Assembly (NCBI GenBank): GCA_010094045.1
Contig: ML986760.1
Location: 1 to 64,000, forward strand
Direction: 5' to 3'
DNA from: Lojkania enalia
Taxonomy: Eukaryota; Ascomycota; Dothideomycetes; Pleosporales
DNA: 64,000 nt
The notes beneath the pieces are model-generated. The model was not told the DNA's origin. It saw nothing but the letters and a program-made list of their open reading frames with translations, and searched no databases. Below are positions 31,860 through 43,967 of the stretch, piece after piece. How positions within the stretch are numbered: position 1 is the stretch's first letter; every line of letters starts with the position of its first letter. The position numbers were made by a program, and so were the translations under genes.

Positions 31860-32239
31860 TTGCGCTGAGCAAATCTATGTCTAATTGTGCTGATGATGTT
31901 TGCCTGAAAAGGGGGCCCAAGAGTACAGGACTCAGGTGGGCTGCGTCATACCTAGACGCCGGAAGCTAAGCTATTCACGGTGGGGGCGGGGCAATATTGT
32001 GAATATTGCTACACCCCTATATTCGCAAGAGTAGCTGACGGGCTGTCGCGTGATGTTAGCCTGCATTCTATGACTCAAAATGAAGGTATATGAGAGAATC
32101 GCAATCGAAATAGCAGATATAATAGTTCGAGTTGCTGAGAAGGTTCGGCCCTTCCGTGTTGACAAGGTTTCAAGTAGGACGAATTCCATTCCTCCACACA
32201 TCAGAAACGGTCATTGACATTTAATTAGATTCCCCACAC
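31860..32239. promoter_or_regulatory. Divergent promoter between the Nudix gene and TYW2
   Basis: These 380 bp lie between two divergent ATGs and contain no gene. Open frames on the minus strand run through it but have no family content. Confidence 0.45.
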
Positions 32240-33850
32240 ATGAAGGATTATCGACTATGTATCTTGGCCCCTAGAATACACGTTAAGGGGTTGAAGACGG
32301 CGTTGGAGAAGTATAACCTCTTGGATAAGAGCATTAAAATTACACCGGAGAAATGCATACCCGAAGAAGAGAAGGAAGAAGTAGATGGTCCAAAGGAGCA
32401 GAGCCGAATGATTATTCCAACTACGGAGCGAGCGTCACTGAAGGAGGGCGATGATTTGCTTGATTTTGTACGTCTAGATCGCCAGAAAAAGCGACTGCTC
32501 GAAAAGATCGGCCTCCACGATTTGATACAAAATGACAGGATTTCCGTTATCAACTTACAGGAGAGAACAGCTGGAACTACTCCTCGAAATCCCGTGATGA
32601 AAGCCCTAAGAGACTCCCTTTGTGCTCTTCCCGACACTCTGCTGGATTCCCTAGACCTCACCGTAGAAGAACTTTTGACGTCTTTCCCCACCACGTATAC
32701 GATCTATCCACCAATGCTTCTCCTCCCTATTCACGCGCTCAATTCCCCTCCTTGGAAAAAGCTCTTGTCCAAACATGATGTTCAATCACCAGCCCTACAG
32801 TCAGTATGGAAATGTCTCGCCACCACAGTAGGGCAAACAAACGTCGCTCTCAACGCCGGGATCCCTTTCAAGCAAGACTTTCGAGACTCAAGCCTAGATT
32901 CAATATCTGAGAATTTCCTCCGTAGTCCGGTAGACCTTAGACCACTCTATGGCAATTTTGGGCCGCCACCAACTCCCGATCGCGTCGCCCAGCCTACGCA
33001 ACAGGACTTTCTAGACGCTTTTTGGGTGACGACCATGCAGAACGGGATTTATCAAACATGGGCACCACAGTATACCATGTTCTCACGAGGCAATATCAAA
33101 GAGAAAGCTCGTCTACTCACTCTTCCATCAGTCCTATCCTCCGTCTCCGAAGGCAACGGCCAAATCGAGTTCAACGGCCTCAAACATCCAAGCAGCAAGT
33201 TCAGGACGGGTAGCACAGCCGTCGATCTTTATGCGGGAATCGGATATTTCGCTTTCTCCTACAAAAAAGCCGGGATCGACAAAGTCCTATGCTGGGAATT
33301 GAATCCTTGGAGTATTGAAGGGCTACGACGCGGTGCAGCCCTGAATGGTTGGAGTAGCCAAATCTTCACTATATTTCCTAGGTCAGATGAAGAATGGCAG
33401 GAGTGGAGAGAGTCGGTAAAGGATGTTGATTTTCTTATCTTCCAGCAAAGCAACGAAGATGCTCTGGCTGCAATCTGCCAGTTAGCCCGGAATACAGGAA
33501 GCGGAAATGTTCAAGTCCCCACAATTCGTCATGTAAATTGTGGATTTCTACCGTCATCTAAAGAAAGCTGGGAGATAGCCATTCGTATCATTGATACGCA
33601 ACTTGGGGGTTGGATTCATGCACATGAGAATATCGGAGTGCAAGACATTGATCAAAGGAAAGAGGAGGTGACGAGCGAGCTCAACGAAATGCTGAATCGG
33701 TGGAGAGGCGAAATGGGTGCATGTGGAAGCTACAGGTTCTGGGTGAAGTGTGAGCATGTGGAGAAGGTGAAGACTTATGCGCCCGGCGTAATGCATGTGG
33801 TGTTTGACCTGCATATTAATTGGTTCAAGGACGCAGAGTTCTTATTGTAA
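32240..33850 (+). CDS. TRM12: tRNA wybutosine-synthesising protein 2 (SAM-dependent aminocarboxypropyl transferase)
   Basis: TYW2/Trm12 moves the 3-amino-3-carboxypropyl group of SAM onto the tricyclic base at position 37 of tRNA-Phe. The single exon gives 536 residues. A Trm5/TYW2-type Rossmann core starts near residue 315 with AVDLYAGIGYFAFSYKKAG and CWELNPWSIEGLRRGAALNGW. A HVNCGFLPSS segment (about 434) and the motif GWIHAHENIG follow, all characteristic of TYW2. The N-terminal half contains RLCILAPRIHVKGLKTAL and the LLDFVRLDRQKKRLL stretch seen in fungal members; the upstream Met at 32240 starts directly at MKDYRLCILAP, so no extension is needed. S. cerevisiae Trm12 is smaller (about 460 residues); the extra length lies in the region between about 50 and 250. 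Confidence 0.93.
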   Translation: MKDYRLCILAPRIHVKGLKTALEKYNLLDKSIKITPEKCIPEEEKEEVDGPKEQSRMIIPTTERASLKEGDDLLDFVRLDRQKKRLLEKIGLHDLIQNDRISVINLQERTAGTTPRNPVMKALRDSLCALPDTLLDSLDLTVEELLTSFPTTYTIYPPMLLLPIHALNSPPWKKLLSKHDVQSPALQSVWKCLATTVGQTNVALNAGIPFKQDFRDSSLDSISENFLRSPVDLRPLYGNFGPPPTPDRVAQPTQQDFLDAFWVTTMQNGIYQTWAPQYTMFSRGNIKEKARLLTLPSVLSSVSEGNGQIEFNGLKHPSSKFRTGSTAVDLYAGIGYFAFSYKKAGIDKVLCWELNPWSIEGLRRGAALNGWSSQIFTIFPRSDEEWQEWRESVKDVDFLIFQQSNEDALAAICQLARNTGSGNVQVPTIRHVNCGFLPSSKESWEIAIRIIDTQLGGWIHAHENIGVQDIDQRKEEVTSELNEMLNRWRGEMGACGSYRFWVKCEHVEKVKTYAPGVMHVVFDLHINWFKDAEFLL

Positions 33851-34219
33851 TGCAGTTGTAGGTTCTATAAAGTCATTACTGTACGACTTGGTCGCTCATT
33901 AATTCCCAGTGACTTCGCCGGAGGATTAAACTTCTGCAGTCCCTTCCCCCAACAAAAATGCGAATCCCTTATGAATCCGGGCACAAGATTGATATACTAC
34001 ATCTCTACATTCAAGATCGTGATTTCAAGTCTAGTTCTCAACTTGGGCAACATGCCGACATTGCTAGTCGATCTGATTGGTGGTATCGCAAAGCGAATGG
34101 AGCATGCGCCTCACAAGGCTGAGCAGCTTGTCCAAGCTGAGTGTTGCCTCGTTCGTTACCAGACCCCTCAACTTAAAGAACCACTTCCTCTCGCAGACTC
34201 CAGTTTTTTAACGCTCGCC
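33851..34219. other. Intergenic between TYW2 and the NACHT gene
   Basis: About 370 bp lies between the TYW2 stop and the likely NACHT start. The NACHT frame extends upstream to 33971, but those 83 codons show no family resemblance, so I exclude them from the gene. Confidence 0.5.
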
Positions 34220-36904
34220 ATGGAACCGCTCTCTGCATTAAGCATCGCGACTAGTATCGTCCAATTTCTCGACTTTACTGGGAAATTGATATCGGGTAGC
34301 ACAAAGCTGTACAAATCCTCTAACGGAACTCTAGCAGAACACGGAGACCTCAGCGAAGCCATCCAGTACCTTTTAGTATTGAGCAAAGATCTTGACCAGC
34401 CTTTGCGAAGCAAAGATCCTGAGCAAGTAGCTGTCTACGAGCAGGCCATAATCGGACTTGCTCGAGATACGAACCATGCTGCGAAAGAGCTCATATCTAC
34501 ATTGGAAGAGCTAAAACTCAAGAAAAATTCTCGTTGGGAAAGCTGCCTACAGGCATTAAAGACTCTATGGAGCCAGGAGCGCATTAATGACCTTCGAAGC
34601 AGAGTCGACGGCTTTCGTAGTCAACTATCTCTTAACCTCATAGCAGCCATGAGGTAAAGCAACTAGATTCCTATGAATTACTTATAGCTGATCCCCTCAA
34701 GGTCGGAAGCATTCGAATCACACTCAAATCTGAAAAAGGACATCGATCAGCTTGCGCATTATACTGCAGAAGGGTTTCTCAAGCACATAGAAGAAAGCCG
34801 CCAATGGCAGAGAACCCTCGCCGAAGAAATTAGACGTTATTACAGAACAGAATCAAACTACGTAGACAATGTCTTTGTTCCCTCCCACCTTGCCCAGGTT
34901 GGACTTGAGTCCAAGGCAAGACACTTCGCAAAACTCATGCTCAGTACCCTCAGGTTTCTTGGAATGATCGATCGCCACGATAGTATCCCAAAAGCGCATC
35001 GAAAGACATTCGAGTGGATATTCAACGACCCGGAACCCCAAACCACCTGGACTAGTTTTTCTAGCTGGTTACAGAGCCCTTCAAACCTGTACTGGATCAC
35101 TGGCAAGCCGGGTTCGGGGAAATCTACACTAATGAAGTTTCTGTACAACGACCAGCGGACGTATAGGCTACTATCACTTTCCTCGACGGCCCCAATTGTT
35201 TGTTCTGCATTCTTTTTCTGGAATTCTGGTCGTTCCATGCAAATGTCGCAAGAAGGTCTTCTACAGTCCCTTCTACACGAGATGCTATCACAATGCCCGG
35301 AATACGCTCCAATTGCATTTCCTGAGCAGTGGGAACTTTTTGCTCTGCTCGGTCACTCTCCTGATTTCCAGCCGTGGACTTGGAGCGAACTCGTCAGGGG
35401 TTTTCATCGCTTGGTCGACAAAGTTGGAACCGCAAAGCTCTTCTTCTTTTTGATAGACGGTCTTGATGAGTATGCCGGCAGTCATTCAGAACTTGTCAAA
35501 TTCCTGAAAGATCTACTCCGGTACACAAACGTCAAGATATGTACATCAAGTCGCCCATGGGTGGTGTTTGAAGATGCATTTAGATCAACCCCAAGTTTAC
35601 ATGTTCATGAACTCACGTACAATGACATCGTGGGATTTATTTCTGCCGAATTTGACGAAAGTGAGGGATACAGGGAGCTTTATCAGGAAGAGCCGGAATA
35701 CGCGGCCCAGCTTGTCAGCGAAATTGCAACCAAGTCCTCCGGCGTTTTCTTATGGGTATCAATTGTGGTCACGTCCCTTTTAGCCGGCCTCAGCAACGGC
35801 GACCGAATTGTGGACCTTCAAAAACGATTAGACGAACTACCAGCTGATCTTGAGAATCTCTTCCATAAAATACTCGATAACTTGGAGCCGACATATAAGA
35901 AAGAGGCATCTGAAATATTTCAGGTCTTTAGGGCCTCTGGAAATCATATCACTATATTGGGCATGATGTTCGCGGATGAGTACAGCCCGGATCAAGTGAT
36001 AAAACATGCCGTAGTAGAGTTTCCGCCAAACCAACTTCAACCAAAATTGACCCGGATGCGGCGACGTCTCAACAGCCGATGCCGAGGCCTTTTAGAAGTC
36101 GCTGGAGGAAGAGGAAAGCTCCATAACATCTCAATTATCCAATATCTACATCGCACGGTCAAAGATTTCATAGAGGAGCCATCTGTGTGGCAAAAGATCA
36201 CGGCATATGCGCCTGTTGCATACGATCCATACCTTCATTTGTGCCTTTCGGTGCTTATGCAACTCAAGACCTCAAGAATTGATAAAAGTTTCACAGCTGT
36301 AGAGTTGCTAACGGCGGGAATTTCGTATAGCGAAGCTGCTCGCAAGACAGCAGATGAAATACGAATTACATTGCTTGACCAGATCCACATGTCCACTCAA
36401 TCCCAACGGCTCGTAACGCCATTGATGTTATATTCACATATTTCCCGTCACACTAGTCCTGTCTACGGTTACTGTAATAGCGCTGGGAATGCAAATGATT
36501 TTATGCGCTTGATGGTATGCTATCGAATGACGTTTTACGTCCGAGGGAAGTTAGAGAAGGGATATTCCATCAAAGAGAACCACAAAGCCCACGACCTTAT
36601 CTCCGATGCTATAGCGTATTCATGGTGCAAAGACAATAGTTTGGATTCCACGCACTTCCGCAACACAGGGATTGTCGTGCAGCCGGACTTGGAGCTCGTG
36701 AAACTCCTCCTGGACCATGGCGCCGATCCGTCCAAGGCAGTCCGCATGAATGTCTTATCCAAAGCTGGGGATACAGCTTCAAAAGCTGTCTACGCATTGC
36801 TGATACCATATTGCTCCAAAGAAGTTGGGAAAGGCAATCTCAAGAACAAGAAAGAAATCCACAAAAAGCCGCGTTGGCTTGTGAGTAAGTTTTCTCGTTT
36901 ATGA
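34220..36904 (+). CDS. NACHT-domain STAND NTPase (fungal NLR-like)
   Basis: This resembles the fungal NLR-like receptors that mediate non-self recognition and programmed cell death. Two exons, 34220-34653 and 34702-36904 (48-nt intron), give 878 residues. The N-terminal MEPLSALSIATSIVQFLDF helix is the typical start of fungal STAND proteins, and I chose this ATG for that reason. A helical region follows, then the NACHT core: Walker A GKPGSGKST (about 279-287), FFFLIDGLDEYAG as Walker B (about 393-405), and the winged-helix-like ITILGMMFADEY. At the far end PDLELVKLLLDHGADPSKAV resembles one ankyrin repeat, so the usual repeat array is nearly absent. A strong donor (GTGAGT) at about 36891 could splice to a 12-codon alternative end. 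Its N-terminal effector and ligand are unknown. Confidence 0.85.
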
Positions 36905-38146
36905 AGTGCACCTATAACGAACTCACTTGGCTTACACGAAGGTCATAGGCAGTATCTTTAGAAATCGTCGCAATGGCTAATATACCTGCAATGATCGGAT
37001 TTTGCATTCAACACTAGCAGCTAAGTTCGACAATATATGCATATCCCGTTCAAAGGAAGTCAGCCAAAACACTTCCCTTTAGCAGCAGATCTGAGTATAT
37101 ACTGCCTGCTACCCGGCTATATCAATAGCTCATGGGGCACTGGCCACGTACTACGGATCAACGCACCTGAGTAGCTGATTCCGACGCAGCCATCTAAGCC
37201 ACAACCGATAAACAACTCAATCAGCTAGCGGAGTCCATGTACAAGATCTTCAGCGTCTTAAACGCCAAATGGACATTCCAAGTCATATCAGATGTCCGTA
37301 CAAATTGTATGCAGATGATACTTTTGAGTCATACTGCCAAGCTGCTTAATTCTGGTATAGAGAAGTGTGAAAGGCTTCCTTAAAGTTCCTATGTGACACC
37401 CACTTCAATTTGAACCTCCGACCAGATTCCCTTTGGCAACTTTGGTACGTAGGGAAAGAATGGTCTCAGGATGATAAGATAACACACTGGAATGAAATTC
37501 GTTATAAGCTTATGCAATCTTTTCGACTAAACAACAGGCAGGATAGCAGACCTCAGACGCACCTTGATTTTGGCAAGAATGCGTCCAATCTAGAAGAGAA
37601 CGCCAAGCAATACGTAAGAGCGAGAGAAGTCTAGGTTATGAACCATTTCAATACGATAATGCAATTTGAGCTCTCTTATAAAATATGTTCCTATCTGCTA
37701 GCAAATGGATTGATTTTAGATAAGCATCAACCACTCGTTGTCCCTGCCATTGCCTGGTAAGCTACTTTACCACGTTCATCTAACTTCTTCCCTCTTTGTA
37801 CCTAATCTACGCTCTATCCTAAATGAGATATCAAACATCGAAAGAATCTTCTCATAAACTCTATTCCGAGAAACCCTAGAGGTATACAAAACGAGCAAAA
37901 CAATACAACAAAACCCTGCGATACTATGAATCATTATATGGACAACACCCTCTAACTACACACTAAATGTCTCAGAGAGAAAAAATTCATTAGAATTACT
38001 CTATACGCGTAACCGTGTTCCTCCAACGTAGCGTAGTCGGTGCTATGAACCCGATCCCCACCCTAGTTTTGGCCTAATTCCGACTCCGAGAGCCTCGGCC
38101 TTTCAAATACCCTTCTCACTTAATGCTCTCACTGACGACCATACTA
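36905..38146. other. Intergenic; no gene supported
   Basis: About 1.2 kb lies between the NACHT gene and the DDB1 stop. A 74-codon plus-strand frame at 37410-37634 (LWQLWYVGKEWSQDDKITHW) shows slightly protein-like composition but no family I know, and nothing else supports it. Confidence 0.45.
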
Positions 38147-41100
38147 CTAATGTAGCCGTCTCAAAACCTCCACCATCCCCTTTACACTCTCAACATCAAC
38201 GCCCAACCCTTCAACAGCCTTCCTCTGCACCTCCTCCTCGACATCCAAGAATCTCTCAATCAAATCCCCATCGACGAATCTATAAGGCTCGTCAGACTCC
38301 CTCACCGCGTTCTTATATGCGCGGTATTTGGCGAAGGGGATACCACCAGGCGAAGTGACAAGGTCTCCAAGATTAGATTGTAGGGTCATGAGGAGGTTTA
38401 GGTAGTTCGGGGTGATGAGCGCGAAGAGGTAGAGCGAGCCTTCGACCTATCCCACAATTAGTAAATCTTGCGAACACCATATGATGATGGACAATCTTAC
38501 AGTAGCCATGAACGCCCTCGGGATAACCGCGGCATCTGGCACCGTCGCGACATCAATCCTCCGAATCCTATTCACCATCTCGCCTAGCAACATCTCCGAG
38601 CTCATTTTCAGTCTCTTCTTATCATCCTCCGTGACACCGTTCGGGTCTCTGTATAGAACTGCGAGGTTGCCTTCAGCGTCGCTTTCGAGGTATGTGTTCT
38701 CGTCTACTTCGGCCACAGCCGTGGACCAGGTAGTCTGGAAATGCCGTGCGACTTCCGTCATGGTGTCTGAAAGTCCTGTTTCACCCTTCTTATACTCAAC
38801 AACGACGACGGACTTCATGAGATCGGCAATGGTTATTAGGGAGCCATTGACGAAAACATCTATCGGGGCCGTCGAGCAGCGAAATGTTGCAGTCTTGACA
38901 AGATTGGGCTTCGATTGGGTGCGGTATTTGAGATCGTAGATGACGATAGTCTTGATGAGAGCAGCGACGATTTTACCTTGGCACATTGCTAGACAGCGAC
39001 ATCCGCCTTTTACAGCCATCTCTGTAACAAGCTTGAGTCTCCTGTCTTCTGTAACTTCTAGTATAAGAATACGGCCACGCTCAGCGGTCGCGTTTTGATC
39101 GTCCAGGTATGCAGTGCCGACAACGAAGCGCTCGGCGTCGTCGCCAGAGCCGTCGGGCAGCTCGCATCGCATTACGCTCTCAACGAGCTCTTCTTCATTG
39201 AGCTCGTATGTGTCAAGCTCTTTGAAGAGAATTTCATCGACGAGTTTGAAGTGAGATAGGAGGATTTCCTCTCCACCTTTCAAAATTCGTTTAATCGTAC
39301 CAAGTCCAAACGCCTTGAGGCTTGGTGAATATGCTATCCGTCGGACCGTCTCATCAACTTTTAGTGTCTGGACATGAGTTCTACGTTCAGCATCTACAAG
39401 CGCAATTCTAAGATCTTCCGATGTTGCAATAGCAACGGACTCGGGGTATGCTTCTGAGTCGAAGGGACATACGGTTGTGGCTTTCTCTGCTGTGACTGCA
39501 GAATATACTAGGCGGCCTTCGGAGCCATAAATTAGCGATGGATGCTCGCATGTTGCGAAGACGTTATAGAGACCGGCCCCTCTAGGTAGTGCGTGGAACG
39601 TTGCTTGTTGAGTGCCGAGCACAATGCTCCTCTTGCCGGATAACTCGTTCGTCAATGCGTTAAATGAGTAAGTAACGACATTGCCATCGGCCATGGCAAT
39701 GAAGAGCGTAGGTGGTTGATCGGGAAAGATCTGAGTTAGAAGTAACGAGCGCGGCACGGAGTCTTCCGAGGGCTGAACACTCACTACTTCTTCTAACGTA
39801 TCGATCGAGCATACCGAAAGCTTTGAGTTTTGCCAGAACCCGACGAAGCAGATCGGAATGTTATCAGGTGGTAGAGCAATGCAGGCAACTTGACTGTCTG
39901 CACCATATGTTTTCTCCTTCAGAACATTCAAGTTTCCATCGATGCTAAGAACGACAACGGTAACGCCACCCAAAGAAACAACGACATGAGTGCCATTCGT
40001 CGAGGCGGCGGTAATGACTTGTCCATCTGATGGCAACCATTCAGATATGACCATCCCACCGTCTAGATCTGTGGTTTGTACCCGAGAGCTTGTAACTTGC
40101 ACGACGCGCCCTTGAGAAATATTCACGGCAGCAAGGGTAGTTTCTGTCATGGAAAGGCCGGCAAACCTTTCCACCTCTTCCACTTCCCCCTGGGGATCAA
40201 AATGGAATGCTCGCGATTCATTGACGAATGTTACAAGGAGCGTGTCGTCGTAAGCGGATGAGGCGTTAGATTTCAAGTTGAAAAGATTCGTGATGTGCTC
40301 GATGTCACCGAGAAGACCTACATCTTCAAGGCCAACACCACTTCGAACGCTCCTTAAACTGCCATCCTGGTAGGCACCGCTCCCAGTGACTATTCGGGCT
40401 TGGCCCGAAGAATACTCGTTAGTCTGCCCTTCGCCAGATCGATTACCCATGTCCATGATGGTGAAGTCGAGGATCGGAGCAATGTTAGAGAAGGCTTGTA
40501 CCACGTCGACCGACCCCTCGCCAATCCTCACGACCTGTGAATCGCCCTGGTGCGACCCAACGAAGACGTATCCAGCATCCAAGTATACCAACGTAGAAGC
40601 TCGTGATGTTTCCCCGATGACATCAAGTTTCCAGCTCCGTACTTGATTCCCGTCGTTCAGCACGAGCATGAAGAGATATAGCCGGCCGTAGTCATCCGCG
40701 AATATAAATCGCTGGTCATCAACGCGCTCCCACGCAACAAATATAGTGGCCTCCTCAAGAGGTTCTGTGAGAAGCTCGCCAGTGTCGTCACTATAGTATC
40801 CTATCGAGGTCTCCCCAAGGATGACTAGTCCGCCTACTTCTAGTCAGTATTAATCCATCCAAGGTCATCTAGGGAGCGTACACGTAGGCTCCGCAATAGG
40901 TATCAGATGGCTTGAGCCAAGCTCCAGTTCGCCCTGATAATGCTCGCCATCATCCAGCTCAATTGAGTCTCCTCCGGAGAAGGATAGTTCTCGAAGCTTC
41001 AGTCGGACGTTTGAGTGCGTGTCTTCGTAAAGGAGGGCGAGTTTGGGCTTATCATCGCTGGACCTTGGCCGGAGAAAAGCTGATGACCGAACAAACATTT

Positions 41101-41652
41101 CGGATATCCTGGTCGGGACAGGCTCGCCAAGGTGAGCAATATCGGACTCATGTTTTCTCTTCTTTCCCCGCTGCACCAAAGGAATGACAGTTATTATGCC
41201 CTCGTAAACCTCCAATGTCATGAACCTGCCGGAGGGGTCGACATGCGCCCTCTCGCCCGTCTGGGATTCTCGCGCGGCATTGTCGGCAACGCTTTCGAAC
41301 GTCTTCTCCGTCTGGAGCTGCTTTGTCTCTGCGTTCCAGGAGAGTGTAAAGTACACGAACCGGTCTGTCCCAACGAAGAGGTGATCGGTGGGCGATAGGG
41401 CGGGTCGGAGCTTCTGGAGCATCGTAACCTTGCCGTAGATGGCTTTGGAATGCTGGAGCGATAATCCCTCTGCATTATGGGCGTAGAATTCAAGACGATT
41501 TGCTTTACTATAATACCGTTAGAAGCCTTCGCATCTCTATGCTGCTTTCTTGCTTACGCGACAACGAGGCAGTCTTCGTCCGGAGCGAGGAAGTTCAGTT
41601 TGAGAGCATGGCGAACACTGCTCGGGCGGTGGATGGGCGCAATGTACGCCAT
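38147..41652 (-). CDS. ddb1: DNA damage-binding protein 1 (DDB1)
   Basis: DDB1 is the three-beta-propeller adaptor of CUL4 ubiquitin ligases and takes part in UV-damage recognition. Four exons on the minus strand are 41558-41652, 40882-41507, 38501-40833 and 38147-38446; introns are 50, 48 and 54 nt, and the total gives 1117 residues, close to the roughly 1140 of human DDB1. Exon 1 encodes MAYIAPIHRPSSVRHALKLN, exon 2 starts KANRLEFYAHNAEGL. The exon 2/3 junction reads PTCGGLVILGETSIGYY. The long exon has GYVFVGSHQGDSQVV, FEETLYAVEEE-like blocks replaced here by KELDTYELNEEELVESV, and GRILILEV; the last exon begins VEGSLYLFALITPNY and ends VEVLRRLH. The sequence is well conserved, with no sign of decay. 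It is divergent from RPC37 over 282 bp. Confidence 0.93.
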
Positions 41653-41934
41653 GTTGGTTCTGGCTCTGATTCTATTGCTGTCTCACGGCCCGGAGAAATC
41701 GAGAAGGCAGGAGTGGTGCAATGAACAATCGCCGGCGTGTTGGAGTTGGGCGGGTGTATTCCGTCATTATTCCCCGGCGCGCGGTGAACGCTTAGCTCGG
41801 GGCGCGTCGCGGGGCAACTTTTCTCAGGCCGGTCCGACTCGCCCACAACCTCTCTGCAAGCGCCAGCAATGGCTCGTAAGACAGGCCCGCAATAGAATCC
41901 AGACGTTGATAGCTTGCGCTATCGCCGACCCATC
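41653..41934. promoter_or_regulatory. Divergent promoter between DDB1 and RPC37
   Basis: These 282 bp separate two divergent ATGs. They are GC-rich near the middle (CCCGGCGCGCGGTG at about 41775-41789) and lack a TATA box, as usual for housekeeping promoters. Confidence 0.55.
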
Positions 41935-43091
41935 ATGCCCGCAGCCGCAATAGTAACGATTGAAGACGACGATCCCGTCGTCAGCGAGTACGATGTCTTC
42001 ATCACCCCGGACCTCGAGCAGCAGCTATACATCCTGCAGTACATGAACCGCCCGCCGGAGCAGCCCTTCACAGAGGCTATGCGAAGCCGTCCGTCTGAAG
42101 TACGCATAAAAGAGGAATCAGGATTCATCGAGGTAGATGTCCCTCTAAACATTCACCAAAACTACAACCGACGGACTGGCGTCAAGTGGGGAGAGGCGGT
42201 CCGGAAAACAAAGGGGCTTGGCCAGAAAGCTTACGGCATAGCTGCTGGCTTCGAGAAGGTGATGCCTCGAGCTAACAATAGGCCGGGCGCTGGGTCAGAA
42301 GCACCGCCGGTGCAGACCGCCGACGAGGACGACAACATTGACGAATACGTTGCAAACTTTGAGGATGCGAACGAGAAGGGGCATGTCCTGAACACACAAA
42401 CCTGGGGCGGGCAGATAATCAAAGGTGAGACAGGGAAGCCAAACTACATGGTGGGGACATTTAAAGAAAGTAGGCGCATTATATCTACCCTTCTGTGGCT
42501 CGTTCTCACCTATTATAGATGAACTGCACCTCACAAAACTTGGCGGCATCGTACAGTTACGGACGCAGTTCAACCATCTGAATGCTGTCGAGCAGCTGGA
42601 CGTTATTCGCCGTAAGCGCGAAAAAGAATCCCAAGAGGGAGCAAAGCCTGCAGAGCCCAGGGCCTTTCTCCCGACCGTGAAGAGAAATGCCGGCGATACT
42701 TCAGCCGAAGTAACTCAGCAATTCATGAAAGCCGCAAGCGCAGAAAAGTGGAGCAAACTGCGATTCTACGACGAAGACGTAGGTTTTCACCTGTCACTGG
42801 TCCCTCTATTATGCATATTAATAGAACCTTCAGTTGGACACATCGTTCGGAGCCTATGAAGATCGACTCTTTCTCAAAGACGCCCCGCAAGCTGCCAAGC
42901 TACACGCTTCTATGAACAACGCACAATTTCTCGATGCGATTAGCGCCCCCTCGACCGACAAGCATGGCAAAAAGAAGCCAGCACCCAAACGCCACAATCA
43001 CCCTGTCATTGATATTTCGGATTCTTCAGACGACGAACCAGCTTCGAATAAATCAGAGAGCCAGAAGGATACAACACAGGGTCCTTCATGA
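41935..43091 (+). CDS. RPC37: RNA polymerase III subunit RPC37 (RPC5/Sin_N family)
   Basis: Rpc37 with Rpc53 forms a TFIIF-like subcomplex of Pol III that acts in termination and reinitiation. Three exons, 41935-42469, 42519-42778 and 42825-43091, around introns of 49 and 46 nt give 353 residues. The N-terminus (VVSEYDVFITPDLEQQLYILQYM, RPSEVRIKEESGFIEVDVPLNIHQNYN, GVKWGEAVRKTK) is the conserved dimerisation region with Rpc53, and NYMVGTFKENELHLTKLGGIVQLR crosses the first junction. The C-terminal third carries an acidic and serine cluster (ISDSSDDEPASNKSES) in exon 3 that may be phosphorylated. The ATG at 41935 sits directly before MPAAAIVTIEDDD; an upstream in-frame TTG is not used. Confidence 0.92.
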
Positions 43092-43967
43092 GCCGACACT
43101 ATGCCAAATTTCTCATCAGGGGAGGGACCATGAAGGAAATCAATCCCCTCGGCGCATTGGCCTCCAACACACTACAAATTCGATTTCTGGAGCCGAACTG
43201 ATGTCGGAATCAGTTATTCCACCGGGCTCAGGGAGAAGTTGGCCTGAAAGGCTCAAAAGGACGAGATGATATCGATGTTAGCTATAGATTGTCGTGGTAT
43301 CTTTCTTCGGCACTGGGCGGGCTCGGAGGAAAGGATACACGATCCACAGCATAGGCGTCCATGTGCTCTTATCAGCAAATTTCTGGCGAAATCAGGGATG
43401 AATGCGAGGGCTTCTGGCGGTTGTAAACAGTTGCGTGAAAGCGCATGGGGAACAGATACTGCATTAGAATGATTCACTTCAGAGTATTGAGAATACAGAG
43501 CCTCAAGCCAGGGAATTGTCCCACGACACAATATTATAGAACCTTTCGAGTATGTCAATTGCCAGATATGACCGATATACCAAAAGAAGCATCAGGGCTC
43601 ATTGGTGAAACACGCCCAATGTAGTATAGTGGCTCACAGCATCACGTGGGCGGGAGTGCTTTTCCTCCGCTCGAACTTCTCGGGTCTTCTCGCACACGCC
43701 AAAATCCCCTCTATCCGACAATGGACTGCATTTAGCAACTCGGTGGCTGATCGGACCCATCGGACAGCGCTATCATGCCTCCAATCGTGCAGCCAAACGC
43801 TGCAGCTAGCGACCTGCGTTCCCGCAGGAGGCTCTTTCCATTGCGGCTCTAGCGACGACCTCGGCTGATTGACTGCCTCCAGGAGTGGAGATGATCGCTC
43901 CAACGACAGCTCAACTCCAGAACTACAAACCTCAGCTCCAACGACTCTCAACTTCAGCTTATTCAAG
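43092..43967. other. Intergenic between RPC37 and the HIBADH gene
   Basis: About 875 bp holds no gene I can support. Open frames of about 100 codons occur on both strands (for example 43253-43558 and 43634-43966 minus) but are AT/GC-neutral with no family match. The right part carries the promoter and 5' UTR of the dehydrogenase. Confidence 0.5.

Noticed and set aside
33971..34219. An N-terminal extension of the NACHT protein
   Set aside because: The 83 upstream codons show no family resemblance; the family start MEPLSALS is at 34220.
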